A DNA stretch of 64,000 nucleotides from Solea solea (GCF_958295425.1 NC_081142.1:2849896-2913895); one strand, 5' to 3'. Shown: positions 39,115 through 51,486, numbered from the stretch's first letter. The notes: a model not told the origin generated them from the sequence alone. Translations and numbers: made by a program.

Positions 39115-39715
39115 TCAAGTTTGAGCCAGAAAAGACCATTTGGTCACAAGTAAGGGGCTGCAGTCACTTTTTGGCAAGTAAAAGAGAACAATTTATGGGA
39201 TGTATTGGCCCTTTATGGGTATTAAGGTAAAAAGTGCTGGGTGAGGTATAATCTGCTTAATGTTCCCCTCATGAATTTAACCAAGTAATTTTAAAGGCAG
39301 AAAAGCATTTACGTTACAAGGAAGGAGCTGCAGTCACTTTTTGGCAAGTGGAAAATAGTATTTTATGGTTCATACTGTCCCTTTAAGGGTATTGCAACAA
39401 GTAAAAAAGACTGGGTGAGGTATAATGTGCCAAATATAACGCTTGTGAATGGATTTTGAGCCAGAAAAAGCATTTACGTTTGAAGGTAAGAGTTGCGATC
39501 ACTTTTTGGCAAGTGGAAATATACATATAATGGTTTGTCGTGGCCCTTTAAGTGTATTTCAACGGGTGAAAGGACTAAGTGAGGTCTAATCTGCCAAATG
39601 TATCACTCATGAATGGAACCAAGTGATTTTAAGACATAAACAAATCTTTAGGTCACAAGATAGGAGATGCAATCACATTTTGGCAAGTGCAAAATAGCAT
39701 TTTATGATATTTAAA
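39115..39715. repeat. Diverged tandem repeat, about 170-bp unit x about 3.5
   Basis: The anchor 'cagtcactttttggcaagt' recurs at 39161, 39331, about 39496 (cgatcac...) and about 39670 (caatcac...), giving spacings of 170, 165 and 174. Each unit also repeats 'gccagaaaa(g)', 'catttacgtt', 'ccctttaagggtatt', 'gggtgaggtataat' and 'tcatgaatg'. The divergence shows it is old. Confidence 0.9.
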
Positions 39716-39800
39716 TAGGTAAAAAAAAACATAAACTGGACTGGATTGGTTACAAGTTAGATCACAGAGAAGGTAAAATAATCTCTGCCAAATCAAATAT

Positions 39801-39824
39801 GGGTTAGGGTTAGGGTTAGGGTTA
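39801..39824. repeat. Interstitial telomere-like (GGTTAG)n
   Basis: About 3.5 perfect GGGTTA units. Confidence 0.9.
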
Positions 39825-41145
39825 CTTTGAAACGAGATTCTTTGATTGTCGTCAACAGACAATTAAAATCAAACAGAAAGTGGCGAGCTGCATGTAGTAT
39901 AATGATGGTGAAGTGAGTGTGGTTGTATGAGGTGTTGACACATTTTTAACATTGACTTCACCCCATGCACCGGAGCGCACCCCCCCACATGCACCACTGC
40001 CTCTGGAAATCCACCCACACTTGCTCTAACTGATACCAGGGCTGCATGCAGGCACATTCAAGCCACAACAGATTTAAGCCACAGAAGCCTCGACAAATAA
40101 AATCTACACCTGTTATGATATCTCAAAAATATGTTTGCTGCCTTATCTCGCAGTTAGATATACAGTTAGCATTTATTTTGGCTGTAAATTGAAGTTTAGA
40201 AACAGCTCATTCTCCTGAACCAAAGTCCAGAGAGAAAATCAGCCTTTTTCACTCACTGCCTGGTTTGGGAAAATGAAACAAAGGATTTAAAATACCAAAG
40301 TTACAAGATAACTCGTTTGGATTTAGTGATCAAGGCAGCAACAACTCCTGTGTGCTGTGATGTAAAATCTCTTATTTTCTTAATGAACTTTGAAATTTGT
40401 TTCTGGTTAAAAACACCGTCCAATGGTGAAATAAGGCAGCAAACATTATCCTAAGCGATCACAGACTTAAACAGGCATAGATGTTGTTCGGTGAGCCTTG
40501 TTGTTGAGTGGCTAAAATCTGTTTTTCCAACTGTCCCTGCCTGCAGCCATGTTTCAGTGAGAGTGAGAATTCGACTCCTAGACAAAGAATGTGTCAATAC
40601 CTCATACAACAACACTACCCCTTTAATTAAGCATCATGTACTATATTGCTGGTGATAATGGCTGAGTTTCATTTCATCCTAATAATGTGGAGTGAGTCAT
40701 AATCTGAAGGGCATCTTAATTTAGGCGTATATTGAATTAAGTGATAACTAACCCTCATGTGTAGTCCAGTGTAGTCAGTTCCCCCTCTTTGAACGTGGGC
40801 CTACACTGCTGAATGCTAACACTGCACCGTGAGTGATGCTGAGCGACTTCAAACGACAGATTAAGTGTTGGATTAGCCGTGATTGATGGTTTGTGGTTCA
40901 CTGGTTGTCTGTTTCTCAGATCTGAGACTGCTCGCTGGAAGGCTTTGATTATGTTTACCTCTACAACATTCTCCGCTGTAGCAGGTGAGGGGATTCTGTC
41001 CCCCTGTCCAGGGAAAACAAAGCAGGCCAGTGGCACTTGACTGAAGTGGAGCGTGTTTTTGTTTAGTCTGCTGGTTATATATCCATAACTATAACTATAA
41101 CCTGTGCACTGTTGCATTCAGTGACAGAACCGATGTCTGCGACGG

Positions 41146-41260
41146 CCCAATTTCCCAAACTTTATCTCTGTCACAACCCAACATGCCTCCATGCGTCTGT
41201 TGCATTGGTATGGACATTTACACAGCACTTCCTCTAGAGGGGAGTGTCGAGCACCAAGTT
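41146..41260 (+). repeat. Unnamed dispersed repeat, copy 2
   Basis: Same orientation and word order as 3330-3445: 'cccaaac', 'tatctctgtcac', 'acccaacat', 'ttgcattggt' and 'cctctagaggggagtg'. Confidence 0.5.
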
Positions 41261-42325
41261 GCAGGCATCAACATAGCGTCCATTAAAAGGGGGTTATTGT
41301 TATTGTGCTTGATCCGAAATAGACTGAAAGGCAATGAATGGGGAATATTACTCATCGGTGTTGTGGCATTGTCAATATTTCCGTATGTCTGCCACGACTT
41401 TTGACAACTTGATTCATTGGATAACCCCTTAGTGAGTGAAGCTGCTGTTTTCTGACTGCAGAGATAAACCAGCTTCCTGTCGTTTTCCTGATGATGCTGC
41501 TTATACTTAAAAAATATAATATAATATAATATATATATAAAAAAAATGTCAAACACATGTTCCAGAGTAAGGATTTGAAACGTACTTGTGAGATGATAAT
41601 GTTATTTAATGTTTTGGTTAAAGACTCATGGTCACATATAACAAATTAGAACGTAACCACTTTGGGTGCTGGGAAACTACAAGGGGTTTTCCAGTTATTA
41701 TAGTGTTTAAGTAAATGACCGACTTTGAATACGTTCTGTGAGGATGTAGGTTGAGAAAATTGAGATTTTGTTGGTGGTTAATCATAACGATCTGGCAAGC
41801 TGCAGCTGTAGACACCTCTGCTAACAAAACTAAGTGTTCATCAACCCATCAGTGCGTCATTTAAGGTCGAAACTGTTTTAAGCTGCTTCTACTTTTGTTT
41901 TCTCGTGTGGAATGTGCAGCCAATTTTTAGCCAAATTGTAAGAAGTTACAGCTGAACCCAGTAAAAAGCTAAAGTTACTTATTTATTTATTTTATTTTAA
42001 TTTTTTTGTTAGCTTTGGTGCATTCTTGTGCTATTACATTATTTATAACGGTATTTGCAACCTAATGAAGATCAAAGAATAAGGATTGAGTGGCAAGCTC
42101 ATAATTATTAAAAACATAATTAAGCACATTTAATCTTAAAAACTCCTGCATTTGTGCATGTGAGAGTTTGTGACAAGGCCCATGACATCATAACTTTTTT
42201 AGATTTTGGCTGAGCTGTCACTTTTCTGATCATTCGAACACCACGTAAATGTGTTAAAATGCCTTGGTGCCAGTTGTGATCAAAAAGTGAATTGATGTTA
42301 CATTAATGTAGAGAAATACAATCGA

Positions 42326-42362
42326 TATATATATATCGTAAATATATATATATATATATATA
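42326..42362. repeat. (TA)n microsatellite
   Basis: Two TA runs separated by 'cgtaaa'. Confidence 0.9.
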
Positions 42363-44617
42363 AGTCACTAATGCACAAATGCAGCATAAACACCTGTTTC
42401 TAACCGAACCTCTCTGTACTCTGGCAGGTTTATTTAACTCTGGCTCATTGCCTTTTCGTTGCCGTGGGCAAGAATGATTTTCCCAACCTGACAATGACCT
42501 GATCTTATGTGTAAAAGTTAATGTGACAAAAGACACTTCAAAAAAAAAAAGAAGTTGAATCATATCGTGGGAAAGCATCAGTAATTGTCTGGGAGTCTGA
42601 ATAATACCGTAAATAATGATTCACTGAGTAGAAAGACAGGTTGTCCTGGTCACAGAGTCAAACTTTACCGCTCTTTTACTTACTGGTTGTATGAGAGTAG
42701 AAATATTCCATGCTCCAGGAACTGCATTTACATGCTTATATTAAGATGAATGTGTTTAAAATGCTGTGATGTTTTATCACCAACAAGGAGGTTTTGTTTT
42801 TGCCAGCGTCTCTCTGTCAGCGGCATAGCTCATGATTGATTTTGATGACATTTTCTAAACAGATATGAAATAAAGATATAAAAAATGAAGTAAAGTAAAG
42901 ACTCTGCTAAAACCGTCAGTATTTGTAGTATTACCTCAATTAGGTCAATGTTCTTGTGTATTTTGGTTGTAATCCAGATTTTGATCCATGGTGACACTGT
43001 GGGAAAGTGATTTGCACTCTCTGTACTTTGGTTTCTCTGGAATTGGTTATTATGTTGCAATACAAGATGCTTGTTGTTGACTTTCAATGAGTAAAATGCA
43101 ATATTATTAGAAATAGAATGGGAAACCTATTTTAAAATACATTTTAAACATAAATGAAACACCAAAGTATGTTGATATTTCCTTCTCGATCGCTCTATGT
43201 ACTCGTCCCTTGTACTTCCCCCCCGACATTGTCAGTTAAAATAGAGTCTTCCCGAGAGAGATGTTATGAACAATGCCAAGTTGCTGGGCAGTTTAGTGCA
43301 TAGGCTGTAAATTATCACCTCTCAGACACTGCACCGGACACTGGTAGTTTTGACTCATCTGGATTTCCCCCGCATTAGTCACCAACTGGAATATATACAC
43401 ACAGATGCACACAAGTATGTCCACATAACCCCCTCACACTGTGGTGTGTGTGACTGACACTGATAATGCATCTCTTCATCGCGCAGCAAACACTGAGGCT
43501 ACTTCATCAGCTGCTGCGCCAACTGCTCTCTGGTATTTCATGTGTAAACTCCGGACATTAATAAGGTTGCGTGATTGGGCCACGTCGTGCCTCCAACGAC
43601 AATGAACACACCAAAATGAATTAAGGTGCTGATATTGCTGCGTACAGTCAAACAGGCCGGCTGCCATCTACGCCTTTTGACCTCAGATACAGTTGCAGAT
43701 TAGAGTGATCTTAACACTCGCCAGCCTGAGCCTTGTTTGAATAATAATCGCATTAGACACATGTGCGCTCCCCCCGATGACAGTATCAGACATGTCGCTG
43801 ACGTAGCTGCTAACTCATAAACACACATGCATCTCAAATGAAGTAATCGGGGTTTCGATGACTGTTTCCCAACAACTGAGCTGCAGAGTAATTAATGATG
43901 TAAGCGTTTCAGGTGTCACTGTAAATCAGATTTAAAGACACTTTGAGGTCAGTTTGTCCTTGTTACAAGGCGGACGCCGTCAACGCTGCACGTAAAATGT
44001 TTATTGGAGACTGGAATTAGCCTCATAAATAAGACAATAATCACCACATACTTTTACAAGTGTGTTTCTTACTGTACTTTTCTATGTGTAGTTTCAGGGT
44101 TGATGTTTATTTCTCGGCTCAGAGCTTTATTTCATTTTGTAAGATGGTAAACAACAACTGGTAGTTGCAGCAATGACCTTGTGGAGAAGTTGTTTGGAGA
44201 TAGACAGACAGACACAGTGGCGTGGCACCATTTACTGCACAACAGCAGTATTTCTAATCCACCAATCAACTTTTCTTTAAGAAATTATACATAATGATAT
44301 CACATCTCTTAATATTGAGAGAAAATACAGTGCAGCACAACATTTCAGTGGTTTTGTAGGTAAAAGTTATTAATGACACCTCTGACAAACTAGTAGATTC
44401 TGAAGTAGTAGGTTCTTAACTATTGTGTGTATCTGTGTACTTTACAAACATCACAGTTAAAGCTGCTCTCATGTGTCCTAGTAAATCTTCTGTTTCAGCT
44501 ATTCCATGTTAATGGGGTTTCTTGCAAAAGCCAATTACATACATGTATGATCAATTTGTTTCTGTGCTTGAGACGTAAATATCTAAAACAAAATAATGCA
44601 AGTCTGCCATAGACTGT

Positions 44618-44968
44618 AGCCCCTTTTCCACCGCAGGATTTTTTCTCATTTACCCGGGATTTTGAAAATCCGTGGTGCGTTTCCACCAAAATTCCCAGGG
44701 GGGGAAACTTCACTCAAAGAAGTACCTACCTACTTTTCAGATTAGCAGGAACTCTAGAGGGGCGAGGCTGTGTGCTGTGTGGCTGCAAGACCTTTAAAAG
44801 AAGACGAAGAAAGAAGAACTTATTCACTTTAGGATCGGACAGTAAAACACAAGAAGCCACAGAACAAATTGAGTTTCTTTAGGTTGTTCTGCAAACCACA
44901 CAGATTACCAATAATTATGAAAGTACCTGGTAATAAAAGTTCCTAGAAATGTTGGTGGAAAAGGGACT
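44618..44968. mobile_element. Non-autonomous DNA transposon, 351 bp
   Basis: Left terminus 'agccccttttccacc' (44618-44632) is matched by the right terminus 'ggtggaaaagggact' (44954-44968) with one mismatch. 'ccgcaggattttt' and 'acccgggattttga' lie next to the left end, and 'agtacctggtaataaaagtt' next to the right. No transposase. Confidence 0.85.
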
Positions 44969-46579
44969 TTGCACATGGACCTTTAATCTGACTATTGATT
45001 TTATTCTGGATAAAGATTCAGATTCTAAAATCTAAGTTAAATAATAACAAAAAAATACTAATACACAGTTAAGGCAGTTTAAAGGCTACATGTGAAAAAT
45101 ATAATAGAAAATAAAAATAATGCAGAAATAACTATATTAGTTATAAAATGTATTAGTGTATCTAATCTAATCTAGTTATATCAATCATAATCCAAGTAAA
45201 CAATACTTAGATTAAGACGTTTAGATGAGATATTAATAGGATATTCCATTTACAGCATTGTCTGATTATGACTCATGTCTACATTAAGTCCACTAGTGTA
45301 AAATCTCCAGATCATAATAATCTGATTACGATGTATACATGTGTACGTGTGACAATGTGACAGAGACTTTGTGTGTAAGCACAGGGTGTAAAAATTTACA
45401 TAATTTAGTGGTGAGGTTTCTTCTGAATGTCCCTCACCTCAGAACTCAAAAGATATTTAGTTTGTCCATTGTGGGCTACCGTAAAAAAAAACTTAGTATA
45501 GAGCTGACACGGCTCCTGATATGAATATAAAAGATCATTCCAGGGTAATGAAAAAAAACAACAAATCATACAATCAGGTGACTGTATACTTTCATATTAC
45601 ACTATATTATTATTATTATATACACTATATTAAGTATGATTATTTAATCTACTGCTTATTAATTATAATAATAAAGTTATTAGAAAAGTGGGATGTTTCT
45701 TTTCTAAACAAACAAGTGTGTCTCAGTGTATGTGTCAGTGCTGTTCCTCGGTTCCTCAGAGTCGGTCAGAGAAGAGAAAGAGGCCGTATGTCTTTATTAA
45801 AAGTACAAGAGAGCAGCTTAGAGGTTTGTGTTCCCTGGATACACCACATCTATTTATTTTCATTCCCCCCACCGTGACCCTACCTTTTATTTTAGCATGC
45901 TGATTCATCTGCTGTTCATGTCTGAAAACCACATAAGACCTCTAGGTTTACAGTGTCATAGTGCTTGGTGGAGAGGATGGGTTTGATGTTGAATTAGAAG
46001 TATGTGCATGGATGTGGTCAGGAATCTGTGTGTGCATAAATATGATTAAATGTAGGTTTGCATTTAGGATTTTCAAACAGCAATATCATTTGTCTGCTTT
46101 CTATTTTTGTCCTTAAGGTGCCGGAAGTCATTTCCTTCTAGTTTTCAATTAACGTGAGAGAAGAAATATTTCTTCTCTCACTTGACTCATCTCAGTAAAC
46201 GTCCAAGACGATGTGTTTCGCTTCCTTAAAAAACAAATATTTGCGTGTGTTTTTTTTTTCGTTTCACTGATTTAATATTTGCTGAATCGGCACAGAATGA
46301 AGAATCACTGTCATTCACAGTGTATTTATGACAAAGAAGCCTCCGGGGGCCACAGTGAGAAGTGTGACACAACACAAATGTCCTCATAGCCACAAAAACA
46401 CCGGGGAATCAGAGTGGAAATGTCAGAGAAATGCATGTGTGTGTGTGTGTTGTGCTCTGTGTTTGTGTGTGTTTGTTGGTGGGGGTGCAGGGTCAGATGT
46501 AGTTGCTTGATATCTATATCCTAGCAACTGCGAGTGAGTGATATCTTGTACAACTGTAGCAGGGGATTGGTCAGCACTG

Positions 46580-46816
46580 GCACAAGCCCCTCCCCTTTGC
46601 TGGGCAGCTTTAAGAAAAAAAAAAACCTAAATTCAAAACATCTCTCAAACTTTCTCCACTCTGCACTGTACCCTCTGGCACTTTAATCAAGGCCTGTACG
46701 TTTATTTATTTGTCTTTTTTTTTTTGCCTTTAATTGATGGTCGTAGCTCATGTTAATACATATGCCTTTATAATTAGCTGTGCATTCTGAAGATTTCAGC
46801 AAAGCGAAGTGACAAC
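46580..46816 (+). promoter_or_regulatory. tp63: Upstream region of TA-p63 first exon
   Basis: Lies directly before the TA start codon. It contains a C-rich 'gcccctcccctttgc' (Sp/KLF-like) at about 46587, an A-run, a CT-rich stretch near 46640-46675, and a weak TATA-like 'tttataatt' at about 46768. The start of transcription is not visible. 5' UTR and core promoter must lie here or shortly upstream if the first exon is not further divided. Confidence 0.4.
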
Positions 46817-46869
46817 ATGAATTCACCTTACACAGCTATGCAGTATTATCCAGAGTTCCCCTTTCATCG
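46817..46869 (+). CDS. tp63: tp63 TA-isoform first coding exon
   Basis: ATG in a good context (A at -3) encodes M-N-S-P-Y-T-A-M-Q-Y-Y-P-E-F-P-F-H plus two bases of an Arg codon, then donor GTAAGT. The human TA-p63 first coding exon also begins M-N and has Q-Y-C-P-x-P-Y around the same position. Length and phase lead in frame to the exon at 51133. This start gives the long TA N-terminus; the exon-2 methionine at residue 37 aligns with the methionine from which human TAp63 is often numbered. Similarity of this exon alone is modest; its call is carried by the splice fit. Confidence 0.88.
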
Positions 46870-47350
46870 GTAAGTACATACACACTTTTTTAATGATCGA
46901 TTCATTAGGTACGATATCATCTTATTTCATTACTTGTAATGTTAATAAATGATGTTAAATGAAGTAACATACAGTGTATTTATACACTGATATGACACGT
47001 GTGACACACACGGTGAGTTTGCAGTGAATCTTTTACATTTATTGTGGGCCTTTCTGAGCGAACACAGAATATTTAATGACTTATTGAAGTATCTTGGAAT
47101 CCCCCCCGTCCCCCCCACCCCCGCTCTTTGAGATGGACTGTCACGTAGACTGATTTTATCTCAACGTCCAAATTGACTTGAGAGCAGTTGTGTCTGCGCC
47201 AATCCTCAGCTGCTGCTCTGTCCCAAATTATATTTATAAGTGTCACATAATTAGGGCAACAATGCGTGTGAATACAGGGCCGTTAGGCCTGAAGAGGCAG
47301 ACAGGTTACAGTGTTTGGCTCTTCCTCTAATCCTCACAGTACAGTACAGC

Positions 47351-47417
<67 letters not shown>
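47351..47417. repeat. (ATCT)n microsatellite
   Basis: About 16 uninterrupted ATCT units. Confidence 0.97.
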
Positions 47418-49012
47418 AATAGCACTCACATGCATGTCATGTCATTGTTTCTGAGCAGTTGTAAATGAATGCATTTACTTATTAGTTGGTTAAGATTGTG
47501 CTCACGCTCCAGAGCTGTAGTGTGGTCTCTCTATCCATAAAGGTTTCTGGATGAATACATTTATTCTAAAGCCCACATAATGTATGTATGTCGGCCGGTA
47601 CAGTTATGTGTCATTTCTTGTTTGTGTGGTCTGTGCTTTAGTCCATGTTTAACTGAATGCCCCAGGTGACTTTGTGTTTTGATCAAATCACTGATTTATT
47701 GTGACATAAAAAAAAAGATGCTTAAAAGAAAAACTGGCACTAGTGATGCTTTAATATTTATGAGGCAGAAAAGCTTCACTTGCATTAATTTTTCTCTAAT
47801 TTTCTTCGGCTTCCTTGTTTCCTATTGCATCGTAAACCTGAAAGGATTTGTGCTTGTCCATTTTTTTTTTTTTTGGGGAGTTCAGACTGTTTCACTTCGA
47901 CAAAAGTCAGGGGATAAGAGGAGGAGAAACTCCAGTGCTGCTTTCTATTGTTTTGCAGTCGTGTCCCTCTTCCAGCCAGGGCTGACAGATGTGGGGGAGA
48001 AGGTCTTAGGCCTTTGAACAAGTGATTAATAAGGACACTGGAGAAGGGCCCCGATCGGCTGGGCTGTTTGTTTTGATTGCATTTTCATCGGTCGGTGTGC
48101 CCAACCTGCCAAGAGACAATAGCCATCCCTGTTTAGTGCTGACCTCTGCCCCAGTCTCGTCTGGAGGCGCTGCACCGTCTTTAAGTGGATGCTGAACAGC
48201 CTTCGCCTCAGGCTAACTGAAAAACTCGGAGTAACCAGACACCCAAAAGCAGACAAACAACCAGAACAGGAATACACCCATTTATCCAACTGTTGAGTTT
48301 GTAAATTCAGGCTTTTCTAAACTGTATCCATTGATACATTTTTGTTCTTTCGTTACCATGTTTTCCACAGTGTCAACTAAATCTAACATACTAAAGATTC
48401 AAAAATTCTAATATACATTTTTTGTATTTATTCAAAAATATATTTGACAGTATCGTATGTATTTTAATAAAAAATAAAATTAAAGTTGTAATGTTTGCAG
48501 GGTGCAGGGCATCAGTAAGTCTCGGCTGCAAAATGCTTACTTCTATACATAATCAACTTGCTTTATCTTCTCTTCTTCTTCTCCTCTTTATCTCTATCTT
48601 TTGTGGTTATGTTTTGGATTCTGGATTCAGCTGTAAAAACAAAACAAAACAAAAAGTAATTTAGAAAATTAACAAAGTGACAGTTAAGTTAAAAAAAAAA
48701 AAAAATAAGCCAAAATCAAATGGGGATTAACTCAGTCAGAGGTCGGTGGAGGACCACACCTAAATCCTTCCTCGTCCATGAACAGACACACCACACCTGT
48801 TCTACCTCAAATATATCTACTTATTCATACATGCATGGGTTTTTATATTCCACAACCTGTCACCTGATGAATTGTTGATAAATATACAGTAGATGTTGAT
48901 TTACTTGGAAAACTAAAACTGTATAAATGTATATTGTATCAAATATATTATAAATCAGCCATACACACTTCGTTTGTCAGCATTATATGCAACATTTTGA
49001 AGCAAGTAGATC

Positions 49013-49383
49013 TACTTACTGGCCACTATATTAGGTACGCTTGTTGTGCAAATATCTAATCAAGCAACCACGTAGCTGCAACTCAATGTATTTAGTATTT
49101 TAGAAAGTGCTGATGTTGGATTTATACACAGGATTATCTCTGAGGTTTACAGAGAATGGTCTGAAAAGGAAAACATATGCAGGTTTGATGCCAGAGGTCA
49201 GAGGAGAGTTGTCAGACTGGTTCAAAATGATAGAAAGGCTACAGTGATTCAGTTAACCTGGATGGATTAAACGGGATTAACCCTCGAAGTAGATGGGCTA
49301 CAGCAGCAGAAGACCACACCAGGTGCCACTCCTGTCACTTTAATTGGTGGCCAGTGTACCTAATAAAGTGACTGGTGAGTGTA
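49013..49383. mobile_element. Internally deleted Tc1-like transposon
   Basis: Inverted ends 49015-49038 ('actggccactatattaggtac') and 49356-49381 ('gtacctaataaagtgactgg'), flanked on both sides by TA, the Tc1/mariner target. Inside are shreds of transposase DNA. 'gtttacagagaatggtctga' (V-Y-R-E-W-S-type helix-turn-helix region), 'gtcagaggagagttgtcaga' and 'agatgggctacagcagcaga' with 'agaccacaccaggtgccact' are recognisable in order. Frames are broken by stops and the catalytic region is gone. 371 bp against well over 1 kb for intact relatives. Confidence 0.85.
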
Positions 49384-51132
49384 TGTAAATGTATACTGTA
49401 GATGGACTCTCACAAGAAACAATTCGGGATTATTTCATACAGGATGATGTCTTGAATATGTAAGAAATCAAACGAACATGTTTTCCTCACCAGACGTATT
49501 TGACTGTTGTGACACAATATTTAAAAGAAACTACAAGTGAATTGTATTGCAACCGCCATCGTGTGCGCATGCGCATTATCAGGGGGAATACATTAGCTAC
49601 AAGAAGGTAATATGTTTTGTTTAAACGTTTCATGTTCTGAAATATTTTACCGTTAAATATTCTCCGGGAGACACAGCTATTATGGTGGAAAGGTGTCACA
49701 TTGTGGTAGATATGAATCTAAAGGTCCAAGTTCATGAAACAGAGGTAAAGTAGAGCTAGCTAGCGTCGTCATTAGCAACACAATACATTAGCACGGCTAA
49801 AATAGCGAGTTAGCAAACTAGCTATAACTCTATCACGAGGTAATCAACAACCACTTACATTTATTCTTGAATTGTCCAGAAATGACTTGGTTAACTGCTA
49901 CTTTGCACTGAATAAGCTATAGTTTATTAAAACAATACATCTTCATTTCTCTTTGCCCTAAACTTCCTGTCTTTATCATATGAGGTAAGTACTTTTAGTC
50001 AGTCAGAGTATTGTAGATTTAGCTATTTTCATTAATCTCACAATATTCTACAATCAACATCACATATTTGGTTTGCAGTTTTCAAATGATATAGCTGATA
50101 CCAACACCTGTTCAGTCAATTTATTTTGACTAAAGTACTTTATTCAAAATTTATTTTGCTTGATGGTATACGCATATGTATATAATTTTATATTTGTAGT
50201 CTTTTGTTTTTTTTGGGACAAAAATGACTCTAAATCTAACATACAGTAGAATAGTATCAGTCCAGTTTCCACCACAAAGAGATTTTCCCACTAGCTGCTT
50301 AATATATACCTTATTTTAATGTGTAAACATGATATTATGATTACAAAAGTTTCAAAACGTTTTGATTCTGCCTTAAATGAACGATTTGTGAGTCAAAATC
50401 TCCAACATCCAATGTCCCACTTCTGTTCCTGAGGGACTGCAGCTTCAACTCATGTTCACTCTAAACTCAACACTCCCTCATGTGTAACTCCTGCATAAGT
50501 GAAATTATTGGCTTCATTAGATATGCCTGTGTTTGTAAGTCAGGTATTAATATCATTCATCAGGCAGTGTTGGGGAATTCCAAAACCTAAAATAGTGCCA
50601 GCTTCAGATTAAGCCACCTCCCCTCCTCCTTGGCCTGTCTCCTCCACCCTGTCACCCCCCCAAGCTGGTCCAGCTGTACACATACCAGAAGTTGTAGCAG
50701 TGCTATCATATAGACTGTGGGGGGAATTCCGTCTGTCTCAGACTGCAGCGTGCGCCACTTCAGCAAGAACAATGGCACGCTGAGCTCTGAAGCAGGTGTA
50801 ATGTTTCAGGGGAGCAGGTCAAAGTGCCTCTGTCTGAATGGTGCATAATCACCATTATATGTAGTACAAATATTCTGTATTATGCAGTCTGACTTCTTCA
50901 CAATGGCTCCTCATGAATGGCTGCCAGCAGCAGGACACCTCCTCCTCCCTGTTACCTCCACTGGCTGGGTGGCCCAACCTCAGCGCTGCACATCCACATT
51001 TATGTTGTGTGTTTGCTGAACTTGCAACTTTTAAAACTAACGGTTAAAGTAGTTTTGTCAACCTTACTTGGAATATGAACAGTAGAAATGAATGTAAAAT
51101 GAACTAAAATGGTTGCCTTTGTCTGTTTGCAG

Positions 51133-51267
51133 ACTCAGGGACGCTTCATCACGTTTGTCCTGGAGAGAGGGCTCCTTTCTCACCGCCATGACCCAGAATC
51201 AGTCTGCACAGACAACTGACTTCCTCAGCCAAGATGTGTTCAACCAACTATTTGATATGCTGGACCA
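51133..51267 (+). CDS. tp63: tp63 exon 2, transactivation domain
   Basis: 135 nt between TTTGCAG and CCA|GTAAGTG. It encodes R-L-R-D-A-S-S-R-L-S-W-R-E, then M-T-Q-N-Q-S-A-Q-T-T-D-F-L-S, then D-V-F-N-Q-L-F-D-M-L-D and a split Gln codon. It aligns with human S-W-K-E ... [25 protein letters not shown]. The F-x-x-x-W-x-x-L helix that binds MDM2 and p300/CBP in the p53 family is F54-N-Q-L-F58-D-M-L61 here, so the central Trp is Phe (codon TTT). Everything around it is conserved and the frame is intact. The exon is TA-specific and is skipped when transcription starts at the delta-N exon at 59453. Confidence 0.97.
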
Positions 51268-51356
51268 GTAAGTGAACACTGCATAGACAAATACAAAACA
51301 ACATGATGTGCTGTTAATTTAAAAACACACTATCTATGATCTCTAATGTGTTTCAG
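51268..51356 (+). other. tp63 intron 2 (89 bp)
   Basis: Very short intron with clear GTAAGTG donor and TGTTTCAG acceptor. Confidence 0.95.
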
Positions 51357-51486
51357 ATCTGCCATTCATTCAGTCCAGCCCATTGAGCTAAACTTCACAG
51401 ATAGTCCAACTAATGGATCTGCAGGAAACACCATCCAGATCAGCATGGACTGCATCACCATGCATGAGCCGGATGAGATACTCTCT
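51357..51486 (+). CDS. tp63: tp63 exon 3, end of TA-specific region
   Basis: 130 nt between GTTTCAG and TCT|GTAAGT. It completes Gln63 and encodes S-A-I-H-S-V-Q-P-I-E-L-N-F-T-D-S, then I-Q-I-S-M-D-C-I-T-M-H, ending ...E-I-L-S (residue 106). It matches human S-V-Q-P-I-D-L-N-F ... I-E-I-S-M-D-C-I-R-M. It exits in phase 0, as needed to join S-Q-Y-T-N-L at 63957. The human exon ends with D-P-M-W; here the end is E-I-L-S, so the C-terminal few residues are divergent. Confidence 0.97.

Larger units (their letters stand above)
20003..46816. other. TPRG1-tp63 intergenic region
   Basis: About 27 kb with no exon, RNA gene or domain-bearing frame that I can support. It is populated by the repeats and transposon remnants listed separately. 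Stretches with no named feature include roughly 23.8-25.0, 29.0-30.5, 34.4-35.6, 40.0-41.1, 43.1-44.6 and 45.0-46.5 kb. Some are GC-richer and non-repetitive (for example about 29.8-30.3 kb) and could contain conserved regulatory DNA, which cannot be judged from one genome. Confidence 0.7.
46870..51132 (+). other. tp63 TA intron 1
   Basis: 4.3 kb between GTAAGT and TTTGCAG. It contains an (ATCT)n microsatellite and a Tc1-like remnant. A second look at 47.7-48.3 kb (moderately GC-rich, unique-looking) and 49.4-51.1 kb found no coding signal. Confidence 0.85.
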
